NCBI RefSeq assembly: GCF_031143425.1
Contig: NC_090447.1
Span: 135,613,106 to 135,677,105 of the forward strand
Origin: Pleurodeles waltl
Lineage: Eukaryota > Chordata > Amphibia > Caudata > Salamandridae
Length of the DNA stretch: 64,000 bases
Direction: 5' to 3'
The notes below the pieces were generated by a model, which was not told where the DNA came from, did no database searches, and saw only the letters and a program-made list of their open reading frames with translations. A program made the translations under genes and the position numbers. Below, piece by piece: positions 1 to 10,997 of this stretch (its first letter is position 1; each line of letters starts with the position of its first letter).

Positions 1-1002
1 GTAAGGACCATTCTTTGCCATACAGTCTGACACACACCCAACCTCCTCTAAACAATGAGGAAGATGTGCTTATTTAAAGAGTAGGTATTTCAAAAACTTT
101 AAGGCTGACATTTACTTGTATCATTTTCAGTTTCAATTCTATCTTTTCCTTCTGGTACACAGGGCCAAATGTAAATTACTCCATGCATAGGCATCGTTCA
201 TTGTGACACCTGGGGTATATTTTTGGGGGTTTGGTCATCATTGTAAAATTTCATAAATGCACCATATCTGTAGCCTACCGTGCATATCTGTCTTTCCACT
301 AGCACTGGTGGACAAAGGGCTGCTTATCACCAACCTTGGAAGCCATGCACCATGGTGCAAGGGTGTCTGTGTTACATGCAAGATTGTTTTTGTGTAGTAA
401 GGGGCACCTTACTGAAAATTTTATTTTCCTTGTTGCACCTCACCTGAGTCATAAGGTTTTAGTGCATCCCGAGAATACAAGATCTTGTAAACCTGGGTAT
501 GCATATAAATCCATGTGTTTTGGGTGGGAACTTAGAACATCTCCCTTCTGCACAGTAAGGAAATGCAGCGATTTGCACTATCTTGCCTTTCTCCATATCT
601 ATGAGACTATTCAAAGCCACACAAAGTGATATGGTTCCTAGGTCTAAACTGTGACTGCATCACAAAAAGTGATGCTACGGTGGCACAAGGGGCTCATTAA
701 TATGATCCTTGATGTGTAGAAAGTTTAAGATGTCCATTGTCAAATAAAGTGACATGTTCTCCCCTTTGGTAATGGAGTCATTTGCAACTTTGTCAACATT
801 TTACATAGACATGGGAACAAAATCTGTAGCAGGCAATTTTGACTCTTGAAATCATGTGTTATTGGCAAAGTATGTGTATGTATGGCTTACATAGAAGTCT
901 CAGTATGGAAATTTTGGAAAGTGTGTTAAATATCCACCAATCATCAATGACAACAGACTGTGTAACACAGCTAGTGGCTCAAGAGAAAAAAGTGTCAACC
1001 AG
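1..1002. other. Unassigned AT-rich stretch
   Basis: No coding domain, tandem array or terminal repeat could be supported here. The sequence is moderately AT-rich. It directly precedes a Harbinger transposase remnant and could be more of that decayed transposon, but no motif shows this. Confidence 0.4.
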
Positions 1003-1335
1003 CTAGTCATGCATCTGCATACTCTTCCCTCTGTTAGGTGCAATGGTCTGATTCTCTGGATTCAGAGTTAGGTGAGGGGTCAGAGGTATTTGTAAGCCAT
1101 GATTTACTGAAATATTGTGTACGTCTACTATAATCTTGCATACAACTTGAGGGGAGTACATCAGCACACCCCTTGTGTGGTCAAGACATATGAAACGTGA
1201 CTTTAGGAGTCTAAAATAATGCTCTATTATGGCTTGTGTCCATATGTGTCCCCTATTGTACCTCTGCTGAGGTACAGTCATTGCATGTCTGTGTGGTGCG
1301 AGGAGATAAGGGGAGAGTACAATATGCAGCATCAC
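1003..1335 (-). pseudogene. PIF/Harbinger (HARBI1-like) transposase fragment, 3' exon
   Basis: This is the C-terminal part of a HARBI1-family DDE transposase, the nuclease that excises and inserts PIF/Harbinger transposons. The visible signature is a run with IIEHYFRLLKSRF, then a CLD motif, then YSPQVVCKIIV, which matches the family's E-containing block and the helix after it. The same blocks occur in the better copy at 30.7-31.1 kb. The third catalytic acidic residue (E of IIEHYF) is retained. The first two Asp blocks are not visible nearby, so this is a fragment. An overlapping open frame at 1253-1486 suggests a frameshift upstream. No Myb-like partner gene was recognised beside it. Family assignment is firm; activity is excluded. 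Confidence 0.75.
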
Positions 1336-1540
1336 CTGAAGGAAAAGTACGGATTTTGGTACATGTCACTGTTGCATTTATTAAGTTACTAAGATAGGAA
1401 ATGGTACGTGCAGTGTCTGCTGGCATAATGTATGTGCAGCAAAACATATTTATATTGTGATTGTGATTGTAAACTACAACGTTCATTCTTTATTGGTTTC
1501 TTGCAGCAAGCATGAGCACAATCCTAAAATACATACGAAG

Positions 1541-1591
1541 ACACAGCCAACGCGTTTCATCCCAGAACTAGGAGACTTCCTCAGGACAGTT
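1541..1591 (-). ncRNA. Hammerhead-ribozyme-like motif (type I, tiny stem III)
   Basis: On the minus strand the core reads CTGAGGA (fits CUGANGA), then a weak stem II, then GAAAC-GC-GTT-GGC. The GAAAC/GTT pairing gives a two-base-pair stem III (A-U, C-G) with a two-base loop, H17 = U, followed by bases that pair with those just 5' of the core (G-C, G-U wobble, C-G, then G-C and A-U after one mismatch) to form stem I. This minimal architecture is known from hammerheads of Penelope-like elements and retrozymes. Stem II is imperfect (A-U, C-G and G-U pairs with mismatches), so this copy is probably decayed. A second copy with the same plan lies at 52.3 kb. Confidence 0.5.
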
Positions 1592-2539
1592 GAAAAACAT
1601 ACACTTAATATTTAAAACACATATGTACACATGTAATACTTTGTAAACACAATGTCACAGACAATACCAGCACTACACAACATCTAAAAAAAAAAAACTA
1701 ATAAACATACATAAATATAAAATAAAACCTAAATACATTATTTTTCCTATATATTTGGGAAAACCCAAATCAGATATTTTATAGTGCACATCATTTCCTT
1801 ATTAACCATCAGTCACCCAAACAATGTGTTTAGCATGCCTTTATGGTCTGAGCATGCTAACATTAGGTGCTGCGCAGAAAGGGTTCCCAGCTAAGAAGAA
1901 GAGTTCCCCAATAGTAAGTTCAGTGGCTCAGAAGAGTATAGACTGAGCGGTCCAACTGAGTTCAGAGAGGCACCAAGCAGACAAGTGCTCCTGCAGTAGA
2001 GAGCCATCATCCACATTATATTGCCTAAGCAGGAAAGTCCATCAAGGTATTGAATATTCGACCCTGGCTTTAGGCTGGAGGGGGGTTGCATTGGACCTGG
2101 CCCTTCCTGTGTGATAATCTCCAAACTTTAGCTTTTCTCCTCCTATTTTTTGCTGAATTTGTTTGTGCTAGTCTTATTACTGTGTTAGTATACATAAAGG
2201 TGATGGAAGGAATGCTTGAATTAGGACTCTGTGCATATTATCAATGCTAAGCATTGCCAAAGAGCTTGTGCTCACTGCTCAAAGCATAATAACATTTGCT
2301 CTTAACCAATTGGCATATATAATTTACTTCAAAACGCCTAAGAAAGTGGTACAATATTTACTAAGGGCCAGGGAATTAAATGCTACTAGTGGGTCTGCAG
2401 CACTGATCGTGCCACTCACTTTAGTAGCCCTTTAAACATGTCCCAGGCCTTACAATGCAGCAGCTGTGTGTGCAGTTTGCCCTGCTATTATGACCAGGCA
2501 AAATAAACCTTTTGGCAGGCCAAAACCTTCCTTTTTAGG
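1592..2539. other. Unassigned AT-rich stretch
   Basis: It contains an A-run near 1687 and otherwise no recognised feature. Since it lies 5' and 3' of nothing identifiable except the hammerhead-like motif, it may include the body of a short retroelement that carried the motif, but no ends were found. Confidence 0.3.
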
Positions 2540-2860
2540 GTCGAGCCTGCGTTGCATGCGCTCGCGCATGCGTATCATACCGAGACGCTTTAGTGTTTAG
2601 AAAAGGGCTCGGAGCCCTGTCGATGTCACGACAGTGTTTTTCATTGGTTTCTGGGCTTGCCTAATAAAATCTGCTTGCTTTCATTAGTTGAAGGCATGCA
2701 AACGTCTACCTTTTCCGGTGCCAAACCCTCCTCGAGCGCATCGACCAAGTACAGAAAACATGAGAGGCTCGCTGTTTTCTGTCCGGCTCGTGGACTACTT
2801 TTTCTCTAATTTACTAGCGCGATTTCGCTTGGCAGAAGTCGAGCGCTTTACATAGTTAAT
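2540..2860. other. CpG-rich island-like stretch in AT-rich surroundings
   Basis: CpG dinucleotides are conspicuous here (for example CGCTCGCGCATGCG around 2568, and several TCGAGC and CGACC words), while flanking kilobases have almost none. It contains AATAAA near 2661. This could be a young or unmethylated repeat insertion, an LTR, or a true CpG island. No open reading frame or splice structure supports a host promoter. Confidence 0.4.
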
Positions 2861-3399
2861 TGCACTTTTTCAGGTTACGTACATAAATGCACTTTTGTCG
2901 ATAGGTGAAAAGTTGGGTTAGGAGTTTACAATGCTATCAGCTCTAACATGAGCAAACGCAAGACCCGTTGCATTGCAAATGCTTGTTATACATATGTCAC
3001 TCCTAGGGTAGGCCTTGGACAGCCCAAGGGTAGTGTGTAGTATATTTAAAAGTTAAGACATGTACTTTTATGTTTTCCACGTCCTGGTAGTCAAAAACTC
3101 CTAAATTTGTTTTTCACAGCTGCAAGGTATATATCTCTGAGAGGATAATATTGATGTTACCCTATTACATTTTATAAGTGTAATTTCCCAATGTGAAGAG
3201 ATAACCAGTGCATGTTTCGTGCCTTTGGAATTATGGTAAAGAGTTCTATATTATGGTAAATTCTCCTTTTTACACACAATTATAAAAATGTCACTTTTAG
3301 AAAGTTGGATTTTTTTTACCAATAGCCCTTTTGTGTATATAGCCTGGCCTGGGTCACATGATCATGTGCAACTGACAGGTAGAATTTGTGAATTTGTCC

Positions 3400-4440
3400 C
3401 AAACAGTCACACAATTGAGGGTTAGGTGTGCCTGTATGGGCTATCTGCTGGCAGGATGAGGAGTGCAGAGCTGAGCACAGCCCCACTTAAATCTGAATAG
3501 ACTGTGCCCTGTCTCCGCACAAAAGGCCTAATAGCCTGGCAGAATCACTCCTTCCAGCTTACAGCCAAGACCAGGGAGGCAGAAAATTCCATGCAGATCA
3601 AAGCCACTGCCTCCAAGCTTCTCCCAGCGTCCAGAACCAGGGCACTAGGTATAGAAGATGGACCTAACATATCACCACTTCAGTACACTACTAGAACGGT
3701 GGTTACCCTGCCAGGAAGAAGGACTGCATACTGCTGGACTCCTGCTTTGCAGTGCTGACATTACCTGCTTCCCTCTTGCCTGGGTGAGAAGGACTTCCAT
3801 CTCTTGAACCCAGAGTGACTCCAAGGGCAAGTTGGCTGGCCTCCTGATCTGAAGTCTTAGGGACACAATCACCTTCCAAAAACCTTGCATTTAAACCTGG
3901 ATTCTGCCATCTGTGAGCTTACCCTGTGAGGTGGTGCCACCCCAGTCCTGGATCCTTGGAAGTGGGCCCAAGGTGCTCTGCCAGTCTGTGGATCCAGCAG
4001 AACTGGCACATCAACTCTCCTGTACAGTGCAAACCTGACCAGAACACACATGTTGCCGCTGCTGTGTGGAATGGACCCATTGCAAGGACTCCAATCACTG
4101 CCACAACCTGCATCACCTTCAGAACCACTGCTGCGCAATGCATCCTCAGCCCAGGTCCTCACATATTTCATTGACGGCATACTCAACAATGATTCTGGAC
4201 TCAGCATTGCAGCCTCCCAGCTCCTCGGTACTGACACATCACCCTGACTACAGAACACGTTCCCGACTCTGGACTTCACATCGCAAGCCCTCATCAACAG
4301 GATCCTCAAAGTCAATACAACAGGACCTTTCTCAGCAGCCTTGCAGCATCATGGAACCGTTGCATCACTTCGGTTGCATGACGCATCTTCAACGCAGACC
4401 CATACAACACTTCACAAACCAGGAATGAAAGCAGTGTATT
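3400..4440. other. Unidentified higher-GC block without a convincing gene
   Basis: This block is richer in GC and poorer in stops than its flanks, so several overlapping open frames exist on both strands (up to about 148 codons). None shows a recognisable domain, splice structure or compositional signal of coding. It may be part of an old LTR or other repeat; its sharp contrast with the AT-rich DNA after about 4500 suggests an insertion. Confidence 0.3.
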
Positions 4441-6600
4441 CAGCGGGCCTACCTGGGTTCCTGAACCTATGACTTTCACCGAGTCTGATGTGACCAGATA
4501 TCCACAGTTGGTTCTTTATGCTCTATCTTCTTTTAAAAAATATATATATATCTCAGGTTCTACAAATTGGATTTTTGTCTTTCTGGTCTTGTTTTATATA
4601 TTACAAATCAATCTATGTTTCTAACAATGTTGTGGGCTCCTTTTATGGTGTGTTTTTACTGTGTTACTGTGTGAAGTGTGGCACAAATACTTTAAACGTT
4701 TCCTCTAAGTTAAGCCTCACTGTTCTGTGCCAAGCACAGGTTACTTCATGGATTAATAGTGACTTCTACCTGAGAAGAATTGTGGGTGCTGCTTGAGAAA
4801 CTTTTTACCCCCTTCAACCAATAATCCAATTTCTTACAAGTATAATACCAGCATTTTACTGTCAATTTCTAATTATTTAATTTATAGTTTGTGTTCTCAA
4901 AAACTTTGCATCCTTGATTTGGAGATTATGTTGGGAAGAACAAGCTCTTTTTTTAGTAAACCCTTAGTTACTTTCTGTAATGCCCTTAACATTCATAATT
5001 AAAGTATTGACACTGTGTTGTGATCAAAAGTTTTTTTTTACGTTTGTCTCAATTGGTTGTTTCTGATGAGATGAAGTTAAGAATTAGAGACAACAAGATT
5101 TTCCAAACTCATAACAACCTTATTTGTTGAGAATCATATAATAATCTTTTGTTTATAAACGTCACTTATTGTAATCTTTATAATTTAGAGGTAAGGTCAA
5201 CAGTTCTTATTTTTTATTGTTTAGTGATACTATTGTTTGATTTTCCTTTTCAACTTACAGTCTTAACTCAAAGTGTTAAAGTCAGTATTGAGAACTGTTC
5301 AATCGACAACATGGACTGCTTGGTCAAAATGTCAGACAGCTGTGTCCATGTGATAGAAATTGCCCCGTTGGTTGGTAATACTGGATAGATAGGAAGGGTA
5401 ATCTCTGTATCTATTTAAGTTAGTGACTGGTATTTCATCATTGTTTTAGGCATATGGTTTTGAAGAGATATTAAAGAGTTCTGAGGATGGTCAGAAGCAA
5501 TTAGTCTGTTTAATTCAATCAGCAATTCTGAATTGTGCAAAAAATGGTCAGGGAAGTATAGTGACCATGACTGATTGATTTGTTTCCCACCATTTCTTCA
5601 TTCCATAAATAGAATCACTTTCAGAGTCAATATTGGGACTACTAGACAGTGACCTCAAAACATGGGGAGTTTTTATTTTTCTCAGCTACTAAAGTAATGA
5701 TGGATGTATTTCACTGTTTTCTTTGCAAATTTTCCTTTACTTGAGGCTTTGGAGTTGAAGGCAAATCGGGGCCTTGCACTATGTCTTGTTTCTTTGATAA
5801 TGGGTTGCAGCATTTAGAGTTTTGTATAAAATTGATTTGAACAACAGCTATGATGTCATTTTCATTTTGGTCTCATCATGTCACTTTGTGCTTAATTTGA
5901 AGTAGGTAGTGAAATATCGTTATCCAGAACTGCCTGATTCACATTCTCAAGACATCTGATGGATTACACCTGATCCAGCACTAGGGCCTATTTCTAAATC
6001 TGGGTCCGATTAATTTTTCTTCTCTGTTCTGAAGGGTGAGAGGACAATGCATCAAATGATTCAAGTTAATTACAGTGCAACTCGATGGTCACACATTCAA
6101 TTCCAGAGATCAACTTATAGCTTAAAGGGCTTTATTTCAGATTCAAAGCCAAACTTACATATATTAGTCTCTAAATCCTAGTAAAAAGGTATAGAATAAC
6201 CAAAGGAGGATCAAAACGTTGCACAATATGAAATTTAATTAACATGTAAAAGACCACTAATTCCATAATGATAATGCTGAAAATAAGGAAAAAGAATTGA
6301 TGCATTGAGCTTGAATCCAAGTTTTTCTTCCTAACCCTTTGATCTAAAACAATAACTATGCTAATATTCTATTGGTTCAAGAAAGTAGCCATCACAACAT
6401 AACTTAGGTTGAAGTTTCCATCAAGAGAGGTATGGCGGCATGAAGCCACATAGAAATTAAACTTCTACAGGTGTATCTCAGTGAGGTCTGCTCTCAGCTA
6501 AAGACAGAGGTAATCTGAATCCTATTACTAACTAAAACGTTTCCAGCATAGACCTTGGTACACAGTACAGTAATCATGTAGATTTCACTGCACCATTTTT
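4441..6600. other. Long AT-rich stretch with nothing identified
   Basis: About 2 kb with short open frames only and no domain, array or terminal repeat. It lies 3' of the minus-strand env remnant, so part of it could be a decayed 3' LTR, but no TG...CA ends or polypurine tract was convincingly located. Confidence 0.35.
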
Positions 6601-6635
6601 CTGTACCTCCTTATGGGGGAACACCTCCATTGCAT

Positions 6636-6800
6636 GCATTATGCCTGGCGCAGGCATAATGCGGTGCAAGGGGTTACAAAGTGGCGCAATGCTTGCATTG
6701 CACCCCTGTATAAAAATGGTGCAACGGAAATGCCTCTTTAACACCACATTAGTGTAGAAAAAATGATGCTAATGTGGTGAAGAATGCACAAGGGGCTTGA
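6636..6800. repeat. Palindromic MITE-like block
   Basis: Several exact inverted repeats sit close together. GCATTATGCCTG and its complement surround a 3-base loop (6636-6662), GCAATGC/GCATTGC follows near 6697, and CACCACATTAG pairs with CTAATGTGGTG (6742-6779). Serial hairpins like these are seen in other probable non-autonomous DNA elements in this window. No terminal inverted repeats or target duplication were found, so the boundaries are approximate. Confidence 0.5.
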
Positions 6801-6901
6801 AAATTTGCCCTATACTCATCATAACTCCCTTTCATTCTTGAATGAGACTCTCTAAAACCTGGTTGTTTTGAACAGTTTTCGCCTTGATTTCTCCAAATGC
6901 T

Positions 6902-8420
6902 TCATATCATCATAACATTTACACTGACTATTTTCCAATTCCACCTCTGCCCTCTTTCTCTTTTGAACTCTCTGGATCTATCTGAAATGTATCCAATCAA
7001 CAAAACTATGCCCACTATTGAAATAATCAACAATGGTCTGAACACAAAAACTACAATCCCACTTCCCAGATTCCCAAAACACATGCCTATTTCAGAAAAT
7101 CCATCTTCAATTGTTTCCCATGCACCAGTCTCTTCCAACTCCTTCCAATACTTCGTCAACCCTGAAATGTTCTGGATATTCTTCTCCAAATCCTTACTTT
7201 CATCCAGAATAAAGGTGCAGCATTGTTGAACCTTCAGCATCTGGCAGACTCTGCTCCCTTTTGTGAGCAACAAATCTAGCACAAGCCAATTTTGTAAAAC
7301 CATTGATAATATTGCAACCATCTTAGTGTTTACCAAGAACAACAGCTTTGCTGTGCTAGTAGCCAATTTATCCACTATTGTAGACAGCTCTCTAATCTTC
7401 AGATCATTCAAAATCACTCCCACTGGTGAAATCAATGCACCAAATACATTGCCTACTATTTCTGCAGCACTAGCTCCATGTTTAGTTCTGGGTTTCATCT
7501 TCCACACTGAATCTTCAAGATGTTCCACATGATAGATCTTTGGAAATACTAGAGGCTAGATAACATATAATATGCCACCCTTTCGGCAACATAAAATATG
7601 CATTCTGTTCACAAATAAAATACACTCCAGGAATTACAGGTTCCTTTCCATCCAAAATGAATTCACTTTTTCCTCTAACGCAAAAAGCATGCTCATAAAC
7701 ACTCTTGAACAGTTGATCCATATACCTCTGATCAATGTGTATGCACAATTTACCTTATTCTTCTAGTCTAAATATAAAGCTAATATATTCCCTGCACTTG
7801 ATGTTCTATTTCCTCCTTCTCCAATCTGTGTTGTGTTGCAAGATCTTTATCTGTTTTGGATTCAGTTTCTAATTTCCTCCTTCGGTCCTCCACTGAATAT
7901 AAAAAATGATTTTCTATTTCAGTCATTAAACAGGTCAGATTGTGTCTATATGCATATGCAGTATCTAAAGAATTTAATGATACAGAATATTTTCCTGCAA
8001 TCTCTGCACCTTTAAAATACTGTTTTTTATTCAGGTTCTTAAACAAAGGAACTTCTGGCAACATTAAGTCATAATTCAAAAAATAATATTGAAAACTTCC
8101 CTCATTGTAAAATATATTCAATAGGAAACTACAGAAATACCATATTTTAATAGGATTTTATTATATGGTATACCTTCTGACAGAGAAGCAGGTAACTGTG
8201 TACAGACATGGCAGTCCCTTGCATTCGTTGTATTTACATATCTGTACAGCAGCTTAAAATATGCATTACCTGAATAATTTTCTGTAGACTCATTTAAGTG
8301 CAATGCTTTCTCATCTAACATATGGACATTATCATCCTTTGGACTAAGAGTTTGTGGGGGAACACTAGGAGATAACCTCTTCTCTTCAGAATATATAGAG
8401 GGAAACAAAGGAAGCAATAC
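6902..8420 (-). pseudogene. env: Endogenous retrovirus env remnant (class I-like), copy 1
   Basis: This is a decayed envelope glycoprotein gene of an endogenous retrovirus, reading right to left in at least three frames (about 8417-8118, 8121-7780, 7748-7515, 7528-6902). The surface part has a CXXC motif (CHVC) near 8190. The transmembrane part (7528-6902) has a basic cleavage-like site, a hydrophobic fusion-peptide-like stretch, a coiled-coil/immunosuppressive-like segment with LQNW, two cysteines ending in CC, and a membrane anchor at about residues 157-180 of 208. Together these identify a gamma-type env (covalent SU-TM). The spacing between the first cysteine and the CC pair is seven residues, not the usual six. 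Frame breaks exclude function. Copy 2 lies at 26.9-28.1 kb. Confidence 0.8.
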
Positions 8421-8750
8421 AGCACTATCATGTACCTGCTCTTATTTTAATTATTTGACTCCATTACGTCTTTAGAATCAGATCTATTATGAAAATAAGT
8501 ACTACAGCAGCAAAATATATCTTTGTTGGTTTCACCAATGTGAACAGCAACAGAGTTCAAAGTTCATTGAGCAACAATGTGTAAATCTTTGTGAGACTTC
8601 CCTATCCCTACTTTGTGTTTTTCCAAGTGACAATTGTTTCTTGTTTGCAGGCTTCATGCGTATTCCATATCTCCATAGGTTTTTGATGCATTGGCTCAAG
8701 ACTGAGCTGCAAGACATAACCAAAGCTCTAAATATGTTTTTTGAATCTGA

Positions 8751-9310
8751 TTAAAAATACATGCAGATCCAGTATACACTTATGGGACATAACACCATGT
8801 TAAGACACTGCAAAAGAAATTGATTGTCCTTATGCAACATTATTGAAAAGAAGGCCTGACACAAATCAATGTCAGAGAACCACTCAGCCTCACATGGAAT
8901 CTGTAACAGTATTACAGCTGTACTCGGTACCATGTGGCAACAAGAACAACAATGTTATTTATTTTTCTCAGGTTCTGTACAGCCCTTTATTTGCCACTTG
9001 GTTTCTGAAGACCCATAATGAAAGAGTTACAAGGACTTCCCATTATTTCCTTCAGCATTCCCTGATGAATCATAGATTCGATCACAGGAGTTATCACAAC
9101 AATCATTTGCGGTGCCAAATTATATTGTGCGGCTCTCTGGAATTCAACATAAGGCTTAGCAGAAATCTGGATAGGTTCTACACCTTTAATCTGTCCCATA
9201 TCCTTTACCGTAAAATCCCACACCTTATGTTTGACAATTTCTCTCAAGTCTGGGTGCAAATCAGCAAGTGTTAGCAGGTTCTGCAAGATGCAACATGATT
9301 CATTTTTCAT
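8751..9310 (-). pseudogene. pol: Endogenous retrovirus pol remnant: start of reverse transcriptase
   Basis: Two pieces of a class I-like retroviral reverse transcriptase are visible. The piece at 9310-8987 has the N-terminal fingers signature (AQYNLAPQM, then GSPCNSFIMGLQKPSGK). The piece at 8933-8751 has the palm motif around the first catalytic Asp (DIDLCQAFFSIMLHKD). The YXDD motif, RNase H and integrase are not seen; sequence passes almost directly into env at about 8.4 kb. So an internal deletion of most of pol is likely. Between the two pieces the frame is shifted. Protease-like sequence may continue to about 9400, but no active-site motif was found. Confidence 0.7.
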
Positions 9311-9759
9311 AGGTTAAAGACAGTATCCTCAACTTGGGTTTGCACTTCTATTCCTGCTGGAGTGCAAAAGATAACACAGTTCAGTTTTGAAAGTAAATCT
9401 CTTCACTGCGATCACATATGATAAACTTGTGTCTATCCTCAAAAGATCCTATTAATCATGGTGAAGACAGAGTAGTCTCTGCCGTGATTCACCCTACGGT
9501 CTACCAGCATGTAAATGCATTGGGTGGAACACATTCTTGGCAGTAAAGATACTCCATTGCTGTTGCGATGGAACAGCTTTACTGGCAAAAAATAAATCCG
9601 TCCCTAAGCCCCCGGCTATCGCAGCATCTCTTTTCATGTTGTGACCCGAACATAAAAGCCCTTGCTCTGGGAAAGTTTCACTAGCCCATGAAATGGCATG
9701 AAATTAGAATTTTAACTAATGGGCCAGATATACTAATATTTCTGAACCATAATTTCACA

Positions 9760-9965
9760 ATAAGTACTGAATATATTACACTAAATTGAACAAAACACAC
9801 TTTCTGTACCAAGATCTAGCTTCCTGCCAAATTGGGTGAAATAGTATTCACAATGTTATTGCTGTGACCCTTTCTAAAAAATGTCAATAGAAAATTCATG
9901 CGATGTTTCATTTTGCGACCCTACTTTTTCTCGCACCCACTTGACCAAGCAGTGATAAAGTAATT
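9760..9965 (-). repeat. Dispersed repeat, copy 1 (matches 37.5-37.74 kb)
   Basis: Its reverse complement shares strings such as AATTTGGCAGGAAGCTAGATC-like words, CAAAATG and GCGAGAAAAAG-like words, in the same order, with 37515-37740 on the plus strand. This shows two copies of one dispersed family in opposite orientation. The family is unidentified; no coding potential is visible. Confidence 0.6.
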
Positions 9966-9999
9966 AGCAAACCAAAAAAACATTCCCTATGGAAACACC

Positions 10000-10620
10000 C
10001 TACTGATAAAGCCTGATAAGGTCCTGGGTAAGCCCATCACCTAAGGTCGGCTCAATTACTGTGTCCTGGGGAGCCCACCCCCAGGACACAGTAGTTTCCC
10101 TGCCTGCAAAACATATAGGCAGGAAAACATAGGTCTTTTCCCATCCAGCAGGATCCTTTTTTAAACCTCCTACTGGGTGGGAGCAAACATGCCTTCCCTG
10201 CCTGCAGGAGTGCATATCTGTTCTCACCCAATGGGAGCTTTAGAAATACTCCAGTTGGGAGGCAGCAGACTTTTGTTTTCCTGCTCGTGCTCCTATGGGC
10301 AGGGAAACACATATTGCACCTGCGCAGTGAGAGCAGGAACAAACAGCATGAGGGGAGCTGGCTAGAACTGCGGGGGCCCTGGGGCCACCCTTCAGCCCTC
10401 AACTTGCTGTTTGGTGGGTACCCCAGGTGAGCACTAGGGCACCCACATAAAATAAATACAGGCCATGAGGGATAAGGTCCATGTGGCCACAATAGAAATG
10501 TGGAAGGGTGGCACATAGCCCCTCCCCTTTTTTATAACATTCGACCCTATGGGATAATAGTCCCTGTGGCAGTGGAGAAGGCTGTGTGGCCACCACCCCC
10601 TTTATTTATTAATGAAGTAG
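10000..10620. repeat. Hairpin-rich degenerate repeat block
   Basis: Contains a long exact hairpin (ACTGTGTCCTGGGG with its complement, about 10057-10093) and further ones built on CCCTGCCTGC/GGCAGG words. Later parts carry GGCCNNNGGG and GACCCTATGGGATAATAGTCCC-like imperfect palindromes resembling those of the degenerate array at 34.1-34.4 and 36.0-36.5 kb. The several open frames here are by-products of composition. Confidence 0.5.
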
Positions 10621-10997
10621 AAAAAATCCCTTACAAGCATTTCTCGTGACACTTACACATATATAAAAAGACATCTTTAAAAAGGCTGTCATGGGCAAGA
10701 TAAAATCATAATATTTCAAAGCAGCATAAAGAGTCCCCTTATTAACCACAAAATACCAAATGTCATACAGTATTAGATAGTTTAATTCATTGCATTATGT
10801 TGCATTCTATTCAGATAAAACACACCAAATTTCCTTACATTTTTTGCCAGCCCCAATTCTTGCTGCATACAGGTCTGCCCACTGTTTTATTAATTCCATC
10901 TTACTTGACCATGGTTAATCTATATTTATGTAGCTCTCCATTTATGTAAAAGTAAAGATCTAGCGACCAGTGAAGCTATAAAAACAAATTGCTGTTA

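Noticed and set aside
2540..2560. RNA polymerase III B-box-like GGTCGAGCC suggesting a tRNA or SINE
   Set aside because: No A box at the right distance and no cloverleaf could be drawn.
3504..4428. Overlapping open frames up to 148 codons on both strands
   Set aside because: No domain, no start or splice context, frames on both strands equally long; explained by higher GC.
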